Assembly (NCBI GenBank): GCA_027459785.1 | Contig: DAIDGU010000057.1 | Span: 1 to 34,149 of the forward strand | Origin: Ktedonobacteria bacterium | GTDB lineage: Bacteria; Chloroflexota; Ktedonobacteria; Ktedonobacterales; JACDGC01 | Direction of reading: 5' to 3' | Length of the DNA: 34,149 nucleotides | Shown: positions 1-8,016 of the stretch, piece by piece | Layout of the letters: each line of letters begins with the position of its first letter | How positions within the stretch are numbered: position 1 is the first letter of the stretch | The notes under the pieces: model-generated | What the model was told of the DNA's origin: nothing | The model's input: only the letters and a program-made list of their open reading frames with translations | Databases searched by the model: none | Position numbers and translations under genes: made by a program

Positions 1-130
1 GTGCCGCGTGGCCTTGACCTATGCGGCCACCTGGATCATTGCCCTCGCGGCCACTGACGCCGGTCGCCCGGATCTCTTGCGTTCGCCTCGCCGGGTTCTT
101 GCCCATTATTGGGAGGGCGATGGGTTATGA
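1..130 (+). CDS. C-terminal fragment of a probable membrane protein
   Basis: An open frame (frame 2) runs in from the left edge and stops with TGA at 128-130. The 42 visible residues include a hydrophobic stretch (VALTYAATWIIALAATDAG) that could be the last membrane segment, followed by a short basic tail. No family can be recognised from so little. The position next to a polysaccharide cluster would fit an integral membrane glycan protein, but that is a guess. Codon use is GC-rich like its neighbours. It could also be a chance frame. Confidence 0.35.
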   Translation, partial: CRVALTYAATWIIALAATDAGRPDLLRSPRRVLAHYWEGDGL

Positions 131-136
131 AACGCC

Positions 137-245
137 CTCAAGAATGTCTGTCCTCCGGGGTTAGGGAGAATGGCGGTTCTCCGGGGAGCGGAAAGACCGA
201 CAAGAATGTCTGTCATCCGGGGTTAGGGAGAATGTCTGTCCTCCG
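137..245. repeat. Two-and-a-half copy intergenic repeat (AGAATGTCTGTCCTCCGG core)
   Basis: The core AGAATGTCTGTCCTCCGG followed by GGTTAGGGAGAATG appears at about 140-172 and, with one change (CATCC for CCTCC), at about 201-234, and a partial third core ends at 245. The same AGAATGTCyGTCCTCC core recurs at 7916-7957, and related palindromes occur at 16467-16521 and 25145-25165. It fills the gap between the left-edge gene and the 3' end of the glycosyltransferase fusion. Confidence 0.7.
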
Positions 246-274
246 GTATCCATACTCATCACCCGAAACGGGTA

Positions 275-3200
275 TTAAACGGCGGCGGAATGGCGTAGCG
301 CCGGCATGGGCAGCGTGGGCTGTTCGGCCAGGCGGCGGGCAGGTGCGACTAGGCGAACCTGCGGCTGGCGGCTTTCGGCGCGCAGGGCGCGGAAGACCGT
401 GGGAGCCATGTAGAGCGCCTCGCCGGTGAGGGCGATGATCCAGCCCAGGCACAGGCCCGTCAGGCCACCCATGTGCGCGCCGACGCTGGCGCAGACGATT
501 TCGGCGACGGCTCCGATGGCCAGCGGCACCAGCGCACGGTTCAACGTGCCACGGATGCGCTGCAAGGCGACGTAGTGCATGCGGATGATCTCTGGGAACG
601 CGCCCAGGCAGAGGATGCGCAGGCTCCACGCGCCCATCAGGGCATACGCCGGGCCGTAGATGCCCAGCAGGTAGGAGGCGCTGAAGAGGACGACGATGTT
701 GGCGACAACACAGGCAGCCGCCGAAACGCCCGCCGTGATGCGCAACCGCTGCGTCAGCCCGTTCGTATCCGCCGCGTTGACAGCATAGAGCGCCGTCGAG
801 AGCGAATAGGCGATCATGAAAACGAGATTCGCCAGGCTGAACGAGAGGTAGAACCAGGCATTCGCCCGCACCGATAGGCTGATGGTGACGATGATCGGCA
901 ACAACTGGTTCACGGTCACTTGAATCGTATTGACCAGATGGTGCTGCAAGGCCGTTGCCCACAGCCGGCGCAGGCGCGGCCAGTCTGGCCGCAAGCTCTC
1001 GCGGGTGATGCCGCCCTTGGCGATGCCATAGCCCACCAGCACAGCCAACGAGATGACGAAGCCAGCGACCCATGTGGCGAAGATCGCCAGGCCGCCCAGC
1101 GGCGCGACGAGCAGGGCCACCCCCACCAGCAGCGCGAGCTTGACGACGGCGAAGACCGTGTTGCGCCACAATTGCTGGCCGCCGAGCAGCAAGCCAACGA
1201 GAGCTTGATCCAGCACCAGGGTGACGGCGCTCAGGCTGACGGCCAGCGCGAAGAAGAGCATCACGCCGATGTTCGCGCCCAGTGGCGCGAAGCTGGGCGA
1301 AACCAGGGGGGCCAACGCGGCGAAGGCCAGGCCGGCGGCACCGGCAGCGCCGGCGACGAAGAGCAGCGCGGCGGCAAGCAGCGCCTCGCGCCGTTCCGGT
1401 TCGCGCTTCAATTCCGCCATCAGCAACGTGCCGAAGCCGAACATGCAGAGCAAGCCTAAGAGGCTGATGACCGACACCAGCGCGGAGGCAAAGCCGACGG
1501 CTTCCGGCGTGAAGCGGCGCGCGGCAGCCCACCAGTAGAGGAAGCCGAGCAGCGACGTGACACCCGTCGTGCCGATCATCGAGAAGCCATTGAGCAACAG
1601 CGAACGCTGCTCGCCCAGACGGCGCACCAGCGCGCGGGCCGGGTGTACCGGCACGGTGGCCGGGACCAGCGCGACCGCTGGCATGATGCGCGTCGTCTCG
1701 TGTTCCGGCGGCGTGATCGTCGCATAGGTGGCGCGGAACTCCGGCACGTGGCGCAGCCGCGCGCCCAGGTAGCCCCACGCGCCCCGCACGATGCCTCGGC
1801 GTTCCACCCGTGCCAGTTCGCGCGGATACCACTGCGAGCGCTTGCGGTTCTTGTCGGACCACGGACTCAGCAGATAATAGACGCCGGGCAGGATCTTGCT
1901 CAGCCCGCGCAGGGCCACGCGGGGCTGGGCGAGGAAGGTCTGCGCGATATACGCGCCCAGGCCACGCCCGAAGCCTTTGATGCGCCGATAGAGGGCGCTG
2001 TAGCTGCGCGGCATATCATAGCGCACCAGGGCATCCGGCGTGTAGACAATGGTCTGGCCCGCCAGGATGACCGTGCGGAAGAGCGCCAGATCGAAGCTGG
2101 CATCCAGCACGGCGTCGAAGCCGCCGTGGGCGCGCAGGAAGGCTGCGCGGACCGCCATGTTGATGCTCGTGCCGAAATGGCCGGCGTTAAAAGGATATAG
2201 CGGGCCATGCTCCGCCAGCGTGAAGGTGCGGCGCACGAAGCCTTTGCTGAAGCCGCCATATTCCTCGAACCATTGCTGCGCCGGCGTTTCCAGCTCGCGC
2301 GGCAGCGCCAGGCCCGTCACACAGGCGACCTCTTTAGCAGCGAAGGGCTGTGCCAACTGCGCCAACCACTCCGGGTCGGGGATGGCCGTGTCGTCGGTGA
2401 AGGCGAGGATGTCGCCGATGGCCAGCGTCACAGCGCGATTACGCAGCCCGGCGCACTGCCCCGGCGTCTCGCAGGAGATGTAGCGGATCGGCGGTGTCAG
2501 GATGTCTAGCGCGTCCACCAGCTCGCGCAGAGCCACCGACCCATTGCTGTCGATGATGATGATCTCGAAGAGGGGATAGTTCTGGGCGATGAGCGCGCTC
2601 AGGCTGCGCCGTAGCACCTCCTCGTCGCCGTGCGCCGTCACGATGACGCTGGCATAGGGGGCGCGCACCAGGCGGCGGCGCTGCGCCTCCTCGCACAACA
2701 GCGTGCCAGCGGAACGGATGCCGGCGGACGTGAGCCGTCCGAGCGGAGCTAGGCCGTCCGCGCTCAAATGTTCGTTGATCGGCTGTTGCACGGCGTACCA
2801 GATCTGCTCGGCGTACTCCTCGGCGCTGACGCCGTCCTCGCCCAGGGCGACTTCGACCAGCCCCAGCACGTGGCCGTGCAGGCGCAACAGACAGAGCGCG
2901 AAAGCATAACGCTGGCCGGTTTCGGGATCGAACGCCGACAGGTCCGGTAGCGGGGCCGCGAGATCGGTTTCGATCATGCGGCGCGGATAGAAATCGGGCG
3001 TCGCGGTGACGGTGACGTCCGCTGGCGGCGTGATCGGGCGGGGGCGGCGCAGCGAACCGCGCAGGTAGCCCCACACCGTCAGGCACAGGCCCAGCATGAT
3101 CGCCCAGGCACGGGCGATGCCGCTGAGGTCGCCGCGCAGAGTGTCTCCCAGACCGCGCGCGACGCCTGCCGGGAGGGTGCGCGTCGTGTAGGCGCGCTCG

Positions 3201-3973
3201 CTGGCCAGGCTGGGCTGTGCGCCCACCAGCCGCGCCACGGCTGCCTTCGACACGCCCTCCGCGTAGCAGCGGGAAGCGTAGTAGCGCCAGCGGGCGCGGC
3301 CCTGCGGCACGTGATGGCGCACCACTGCGTCCGGCAGGTAAAGGATGGTGTGGTCGGGCCACTGCTGGTGCGCGCGAATCGACAATTCGGTCTCTTCGCA
3401 GCCCAAAGGCAGGGTGCCGACGCGCCCGATCTCGGTGCGGAAGCCGCCGATGGTCTCGAAAACTTCACGGCGGAAGGCCATGTTCGCGCCGATGGGGTTG
3501 CGGATCGTGCGGGGTGCGGTGGGCAAGCCCTGATAGGAGCAGCCGACCACCCAGAGGAATTCGCGGGGGAACCAGGCGGGTGCCGTGCTTTCCCACTGGG
3601 GCATGACGCGCCCGCCGACGCCCATCACCTGGGGATCGGTGAAAGCTGCCTGGATCTGTGCCAGCCACGCCGGGTCAGCCTCGGCGTCGTCATCCAGAAA
3701 CGCGACGATATCGCTGGTCGCGTGGGCGACACCACAGTTGCGCGCCCCGGAAAGGCCGCGCGGTTCGGTGCTGGCGATGACCTCGATATCGGGGAATTGC
3801 GCGCGCACCCGCTGGAACAGTTCAGGATTATGGTCGATCACCACGATGATCGCCTGAGAGGGCAGCGTTTGCTGCTGGACGGAACGGATCGCCGCGCACA
3901 GGTGCGCCATGCGGCGCTCGGTGAAAGCGCAGATGACGACGCTGATCGTGCGGGGCGTGACAACCGGATTCAT
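275..3973 (-). CDS. GT2-GT2-Wzx-like flippase fusion protein
   Basis: A 1232-residue protein with three parts. Residues 8-250 form a GT-A family 2 glycosyltransferase (SVVICAFTER start, DDD at 94-96, acidic GCEETE near 191-196). Residues about 437-740 form a second GT2 domain (ASVIVTAHGDEE, nucleotide/metal-binding TDD near 525). Residues about 785-1200 are a multi-pass polysaccharide flippase-like domain with around a dozen hydrophobic segments, resembling the Wzx/MurJ superfamily. The start ATG at 3973 has AGGAG 8 nt upstream. Fusion of sugar transfer to the translocator suggests that lipid-linked glycan assembly at the inner membrane face is coupled to export. Acceptor and sugar donors cannot be read from sequence. 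No frameshift is visible across the joins. Confidence 0.85.
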   Translation of the reverse strand: MNPVVTPRTISVVICAFTERRMAHLCAAIRSVQQQTLPSQAIIVVIDHNPELFQRVRAQFPDIEVIASTEPRGLSGARNCGVAHATSDIVAFLDDDAEADPAWLAQIQAAFTDPQVMGVGGRVMPQWESTAPAWFPREFLWVVGCSYQGLPTAPRTIRNPIGANMAFRREVFETIGGFRTEIGRVGTLPLGCEETELSIRAHQQWPDHTILYLPDAVVRHHVPQGRARWRYYASRCYAEGVSKAAVARLVGAQPSLASERAYTTRTLPAGVARGLGDTLRGDLSGIARAWAIMLGLCLTVWGYLRGSLRRPRPITPPADVTVTATPDFYPRRMIETDLAAPLPDLSAFDPETGQRYAFALCLLRLHGHVLGLVEVALGEDGVSAEEYAEQIWYAVQQPINEHLSADGLAPLGRLTSAGIRSAGTLLCEEAQRRRLVRAPYASVIVTAHGDEEVLRRSLSALIAQNYPLFEIIIIDSNGSVALRELVDALDILTPPIRYISCETPGQCAGLRNRAVTLAIGDILAFTDDTAIPDPEWLAQLAQPFAAKEVACVTGLALPRELETPAQQWFEEYGGFSKGFVRRTFTLAEHGPLYPFNAGHFGTSINMAVRAAFLRAHGGFDAVLDASFDLALFRTVILAGQTIVYTPDALVRYDMPRSYSALYRRIKGFGRGLGAYIAQTFLAQPRVALRGLSKILPGVYYLLSPWSDKNRKRSQWYPRELARVERRGIVRGAWGYLGARLRHVPEFRATYATITPPEHETTRIMPAVALVPATVPVHPARALVRRLGEQRSLLLNGFSMIGTTGVTSLLGFLYWWAAARRFTPEAVGFASALVSVISLLGLLCMFGFGTLLMAELKREPERREALLAAALLFVAGAAGAAGLAFAALAPLVSPSFAPLGANIGVMLFFALAVSLSAVTLVLDQALVGLLLGGQQLWRNTVFAVVKLALLVGVALLVAPLGGLAIFATWVAGFVISLAVLVGYGIAKGGITRESLRPDWPRLRRLWATALQHHLVNTIQVTVNQLLPIIVTISLSVRANAWFYLSFSLANLVFMIAYSLSTALYAVNAADTNGLTQRLRITAGVSAAACVVANIVVLFSASYLLGIYGPAYALMGAWSLRILCLGAFPEIIRMHYVALQRIRGTLNRALVPLAIGAVAEIVCASVGAHMGGLTGLCLGWIIALTGEALYMAPTVFRALRAESRQPQVRLVAPARRLAEQPTLPMPALRHSAAV

Positions 3974-4018
3974 GACACAGACTCCTAGACCCTGAATATA
4001 TTTTTTGATAAAAAAGTT

Positions 4019-4774
4019 TTATCCAAACAGATGGCGCACTTGCGGTTCGGGGTTGACCCGCCGCACGAACTCGCGCATGATCGTTTGCAAGACGCGCCAG
4101 CCGTCGCGGAACGTGCGCAGGTTGCTTTCGCCGTGAATGCGCGGATATTCATAGCTGGGAACTTCGGCGATACGATAATTCGCTTTAATGATGCGCAACG
4201 CGATCATGGTTTCGATCTCGAAGCCGGTGCAATCGATTTCGATATAGTCGAGACAATAGCGCCAGAAGGCATTGTAGCCATAGCAGAGATCGCTGAATTT
4301 GCGCCAGTAGAGCAGATTGACGATGCCGCACAGGCCCAGGTTGCCCAGGCGACGCAGCGGCGTGATGTCAAACGATCCGCCGCCGCGCGCGAAGCGCGAT
4401 CCCTTGGCGAAGTCGTAGCCTTCCAGCAACGGCTGCACATAGGCGGGGATCTCCGTCGGATCGGTCGAGCCGTCGGCGTCGATCATGACGATGATATCGC
4501 CGGTGGCGGCCTCGAAGCCCAGCCGCAAGGCATCGCCCTTACCCTTCTTTTCGTATTGCATCACGACCTTGATGTCGGGCATCAATGCCTGGGCGACAGC
4601 GACGGTGTCGTCCTTCGAGTTGCCATCGACGAGGATCACCTCATCGACGATGGCGGGAATCTTGGGCAAAACGTGTTCGAGATTGCGCGCTTCATTATAG
4701 GTGGGAATGACCACGCTGATGCGCGGCTTCACGACCTGCGTGTGTGCTGCGGTGATGACTGATTGCGGTTGCAT
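4019..4774 (-). CDS. GT2 glycosyltransferase, DPM1/polyprenyl-phosphate type
   Basis: 251 residues with a GT2 fold: RISVVIPTYNEARNLEHVLPKIP at the N-terminus, DEVILVDGNSKDDT, the metal-binding DAD motif in IVMIDADGSTDP, and a C-terminal region (HGESNLRTFRDGWRVL) typical of dolichol/polyprenyl-phosphate sugar synthases. It lacks C-terminal membrane helices, so it is expected to act at the cytoplasmic membrane face, charging a polyprenyl phosphate or a glycan with a hexose. GGAGG lies 11 nt before the ATG. It lies 45 bp upstream of the GT2-GT2-Wzx fusion in the same direction and is likely co-transcribed with it. The sugar is unknown. Confidence 0.85.
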   Translation of the reverse strand: MQPQSVITAAHTQVVKPRISVVIPTYNEARNLEHVLPKIPAIVDEVILVDGNSKDDTVAVAQALMPDIKVVMQYEKKGKGDALRLGFEAATGDIIVMIDADGSTDPTEIPAYVQPLLEGYDFAKGSRFARGGGSFDITPLRRLGNLGLCGIVNLLYWRKFSDLCYGYNAFWRYCLDYIEIDCTGFEIETMIALRIIKANYRIAEVPSYEYPRIHGESNLRTFRDGWRVLQTIMREFVRRVNPEPQVRHLFG

Positions 4775-4840
4775 CGTACCATCATCCTCCCTTATTTCCT
4801 CTTATTCATACTTCTGCATATATTTGGTCAATCGTATAGC

Positions 4841-4896
4841 GGGCGGTTCAAACCGCGCCTAAGGGCTACGCCACGAAGTCCACCGACGTGGACTAG
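4841..4896. repeat. Three-hairpin dispersed repeat, copy 1
   Basis: Contains GCGGTT/AACCGC (4843-4856), a short GGC/GCC hairpin, then AGTCCAC-CGAC-GTGGACT (4877-4894). A second copy lies at 33862-33917 with the same layout and the same CGAC loop but a different, still perfectly paired, third stem. It occupies the gap between the A-T-TE gene and the downstream GT2. Confidence 0.75.
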
Positions 4897-4898
4897 AC

Positions 4899-7568
4899 TC
4901 AGGCGATTTTCCGTTCGGTGCGACGCTGCTCGGCCTGGTCTAAGACCTGGCGCAAGTGGCGCGCGAAATCATGAATATATTCGACGCGACTGGTGACATA
5001 GGTGCCTTTGATGAAGGCGATATCGACCTGGCTGGCCAGGCGCGCGGCGGCTTGCCGCCATTTGACCTGATAGAACGCATCGGCGCTATCCCACAGGACC
5101 GTGACGTGGCCGGCGAAGCGTTGCTGCGTGAAACGGCCACACAGCCATGACAAGACGCCGATGTAATCTTTGCGCAACAGGTGCTGCGGGGGGAAGGGCT
5201 GGTCAAGGCGCGCGTCGCGCGAGCGCAGATAGATGCGATCCAGCAGGCGCTTCCGCCGCGAGGGTTGAACGAACTTCCAGAGATGGCGCAGGCGCAGATA
5301 TGCCGCGAGTTGCGTGGCGTCGCTGACGTGCAGCGCGGCACAGACGCGATCCCCCAACCGCAGTAGGCTGGCCCCCTGCGTCGGCTCCATCGGCTCGATC
5401 AAGATCAGCGGATCGACCATTTCGCCTGCCGCTTCCAAGAGCCGCGCGATCTCCAGGGCGAAGAGCGCTCCGTTGCAGAAACCAGCGATCTGATACGGCC
5501 CCTGCGGCTGAATGGCGCGCAACGTCGTCACGTATTGCTGGGCAAGCGCGCTGATCGTCGGCGTTGCGTTGTCCTGGTCGAAGATCATCGTATCGACGAT
5601 ATAGAAGGGCTGATCGGCACCCAAGATTTGAGCCAGCGTGTAGCAATAAAAGGCGCTCTCGGCCCAGCCACCAGGCAGATAGAAGATCGGGCGCTTCGTG
5701 CCGTGTTCGTTCAGCCGCGTTACCTGCGGCCCCTGCACCGGGGCCAACTCTTCCGTGGTCGGCGCGGCGATAGCATCGGCCATCTCCGTCACGGTGGGGT
5801 ACCGGAAGATCTCCGCCAGCGTGAGCGTGACGCCGAACTCGCGCGCGATGCGGTCGGCCAGCGTGACGGCCATCAGCGAATTGCCGCCGAGATAGAAGAA
5901 ATGACTGTCGGCGTTGATCGCATCCACCTGCAAGACTTCTTGCCAGAGCGTGATGAGGCACGCGACCAGGTCGGCGGCAGCATCAACCGGCGCGCTATCC
6001 AGCGGGGGGAGCGCGGTTGCGGCCAGGGCGCGGCGGTCGATCTTGCCACTGACGGTGCGCGGAAAATTCTCCATCAGCACCCAGCGCGTCGGCACCATGT
6101 AGGTCGGCAGCGCAGCGCGGCTGAAGGCGACCAGGTCGCTGCGTTCCACCGCCAGACCGGGGCGCACCTGATAATACGCGACGAGGTGCTGCACGCCAGC
6201 GTCGTCCGGCTGCACGGCAACGGCGGCCAGGGCCAGCGCGGGGTGCCGCGCCAGCGCGCCTTCGACCTCGCCCAGTTCGATGCGATAGCCGTTCAGCTTC
6301 ACCTGCGCGTCCAGCCGGCCCAGGCACACGATGCGCCCGTCGGGCAGGTAGCGGGCGCGGTCGCCTGTCTTATACATCCGCGCGTCCGGTGCGTCACAGA
6401 AAGGATCGGCCAGGAAGGCGTTGGCGGTGAGGTCGGGGTGGCCTTGATAGCCGCGCGCCAGACCCACCCCGCCGATGTAAAGCTCGCCCGCCGTGCCGAC
6501 GGGGACCGGCTGCCGCGCCTCATCCAAAATGTAGATGCGCGTGTTAGCGATGGGGCGGCCCACCGTGATCTCGTCGGGGTCGGTGATCGGGGCGACGGCG
6601 CTCCACACGGTCGTTTCCGTGGGGCCGTAAAGGTTCCAGAGTTCGCGCACGTGGGGGAGCAGCGTGTGGGCCAGGTGCGGTGTCAGCGGCTCGCCGCCGA
6701 GCCAGGCGCGCAGGTTCGGGTCGCCCGTCCAGCCCTGGCTGAGCAACAGATTCCAGTGCGTCGGCGTCGCTTGCAGCACGGTCACGTGATGCTGGGCCAC
6801 CAGCGCCGCCACATCTGCCGCGTTGAGCGCCTGGGCGCGGGTGCTGAGGACGATGCGCGCGCCCACCACCAACGGCAGATACAGTTCCAGCACCGAGATG
6901 TCGAAGGTCGGGGTCGTGTGTGCCAGCAACGTGTCGCCCACCGTGATGCCTGGCGTTTCGTGCATGGCGCACAGCAGATTCACTACTGCGCGGTGAGGGA
7001 TCTGCACGCCTTTGGGCTGGCCGGTCGAGCCGGAGGTATACAGGATATACGCCAGGTCGTCCGGCGTGCCAAGGACAGCGGGATTCTCCTCCGGCAGCTC
7101 GCGCAGGTCGTCGGCCAGTTCGTCCAGGCACAGCGCGCCCGGCGCGTCATCCGGCAGGGCGGCGCGCAGCGCGCCCTCCGTCACGATCCGCTGCACCTGC
7201 GCGTTTTCCAGGATGTAGCGCATGCGCGCCTGCGGATAGTCGGGGTCCAGCGGCACATACGCCGCGCCGGCCTTCAGGATGCCCCACAGCGCGACGAGCA
7301 GGAGCGGCGTGCGCTCCAGGAAAAGGCCCACGTGGTCGCCGGGGCCGACGCCTTGCGCCCGCAAGTAATGGGCGAACTGGTTGGCTTGCGCATTCAATTG
7401 CTGATACGTCAGGGTGGTCGCACCGCAGATCACCGCTGTCGCATGGGGCGTGCGTGTCACCTGGGCTTCGAGCAACGCCGCCACACGCTCATCGGCGGGG
7501 AAGGGATGCTCAGTTGCGTTCCATGTTTGGGGCGGGACCATGGGGCCATACGCCATGTGCGTTTTCAT
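4899..7568 (-). CDS. Stand-alone NRPS-like enzyme, adenylation-thiolation-thioesterase
   Basis: 889 residues without a condensation domain. The adenylation domain spans about 20-520: core A3 YTSGSTGQPKG (177-187), NLYGPTETT (312-320), YKTGD (399-403), and the catalytic lysine in SGKI (Lys509). Hand alignment to PheA gives specificity residues D223, I224, L227, Q266, W289, G291, L313, V321, W322 plus K509, close to the classic glycine code DILQLGLIWK. A carrier domain follows with GGNS (phosphopantetheine Ser564). The C-terminal thioesterase (about 620-889) has GFCNG at 696-700, so the nucleophile is Cys698 instead of serine, and Glu725 sits where aspartate is usual; His866 is a candidate base. 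ATG at 7568 has GAGG 7 nt upstream. It probably activates an amino acid, perhaps for transfer onto a glycan. A Sfp-type activator lies at 13761-14519. Confidence 0.9.
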   Translation of the reverse strand: MKTHMAYGPMVPPQTWNATEHPFPADERVAALLEAQVTRTPHATAVICGATTLTYQQLNAQANQFAHYLRAQGVGPGDHVGLFLERTPLLLVALWGILKAGAAYVPLDPDYPQARMRYILENAQVQRIVTEGALRAALPDDAPGALCLDELADDLRELPEENPAVLGTPDDLAYILYTSGSTGQPKGVQIPHRAVVNLLCAMHETPGITVGDTLLAHTTPTFDISVLELYLPLVVGARIVLSTRAQALNAADVAALVAQHHVTVLQATPTHWNLLLSQGWTGDPNLRAWLGGEPLTPHLAHTLLPHVRELWNLYGPTETTVWSAVAPITDPDEITVGRPIANTRIYILDEARQPVPVGTAGELYIGGVGLARGYQGHPDLTANAFLADPFCDAPDARMYKTGDRARYLPDGRIVCLGRLDAQVKLNGYRIELGEVEGALARHPALALAAVAVQPDDAGVQHLVAYYQVRPGLAVERSDLVAFSRAALPTYMVPTRWVLMENFPRTVSGKIDRRALAATALPPLDSAPVDAAADLVACLITLWQEVLQVDAINADSHFFYLGGNSLMAVTLADRIAREFGVTLTLAEIFRYPTVTEMADAIAAPTTEELAPVQGPQVTRLNEHGTKRPIFYLPGGWAESAFYCYTLAQILGADQPFYIVDTMIFDQDNATPTISALAQQYVTTLRAIQPQGPYQIAGFCNGALFALEIARLLEAAGEMVDPLILIEPMEPTQGASLLRLGDRVCAALHVSDATQLAAYLRLRHLWKFVQPSRRKRLLDRIYLRSRDARLDQPFPPQHLLRKDYIGVLSWLCGRFTQQRFAGHVTVLWDSADAFYQVKWRQAAARLASQVDIAFIKGTYVTSRVEYIHDFARHLRQVLDQAEQRRTERKIA

Positions 7569-7609
7569 AAGACATCCTCATAGATAGTGGTCATGCGCGA
7601 ATAATCAGC

Positions 7610-7621
7610 AACAACGTTGTT
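7610..7621. promoter_or_regulatory. 12-bp perfect palindrome upstream of the NRPS-like gene
   Basis: AACAACGTTGTT lies 42 bp upstream of the A-T-TE start codon, in the likely promoter zone. It could be an operator for a dimeric regulator. There is no second copy in the window and no regulator gene nearby, so this is only a candidate. Confidence 0.3.
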
Positions 7622-7871
7622 AGACTGCGACGGTGCAGCGTGTTCACATCCAAGCTCTATAACGCTTGCGAAGAGAGAGACAGGCGCAAGCTCCTATGGA
7701 AGAATGATACCCAATATTTATCCCAGATGCAAGGTTGTGGGACATTGGGGCTATCAGCCATACGCGATACTGTTCTGCCACACATCTGCCAAAGCGGCAA
7801 AGGCCCAGTGACTTGACAGGTGCGCCATAACAAGACACAATCATGGCGGATGATTGATGTCCCAGTCCAGC

Positions 7872-7975
7872 AAATGTGGAGCGGATAGGCGTGTCCGTTT
7901 TCCTTTGACAGACAAGAATGTCCGTCCTCCTTTGACAGACAAGAATGTCCGTCCTCCGGGGAAATGTGGAGCGGA
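7872..7975. repeat. 27-bp tandem repeat framed by a 14-bp direct repeat
   Basis: AAATGTGGAGCGGA occurs at 7872-7885 and again at 7962-7975. Between them lie about two and a half units of a 27-bp tandem repeat (AGAATGTCCGTCCTCC then TTTGACAGACA). The block sits in the 448-bp space between the divergently transcribed A-T-TE and GH16 genes. The rest of that space (7569-7871) shows no convincing gene; short frames there are not supported by start sites or known folds. Confidence 0.75.
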
Positions 7976-8016
7976 GAAGCATATCTGCCCCACGCAAGAG
8001 AAAGTATGAAATCACG

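Noticed and set aside
213..1862. 549-codon - strand frame overlapping the GT2-GT2-Wzx gene
   Set aside because: It is a shifted frame over a clear multi-domain gene, rich in Arg, Ala, Pro and Gly with no domain; typical shadow in high-GC DNA.
5535..7583. 682-codon + strand frame opposite the A-T-TE gene
   Set aside because: Antisense to well-supported adenylation motifs; its translation has biased composition and no recognisable fold.
7617..7811. 64-codon + strand frame in the gap before GH16
   Set aside because: No ribosome site, no similarity, and start next to a palindrome; chance frame.
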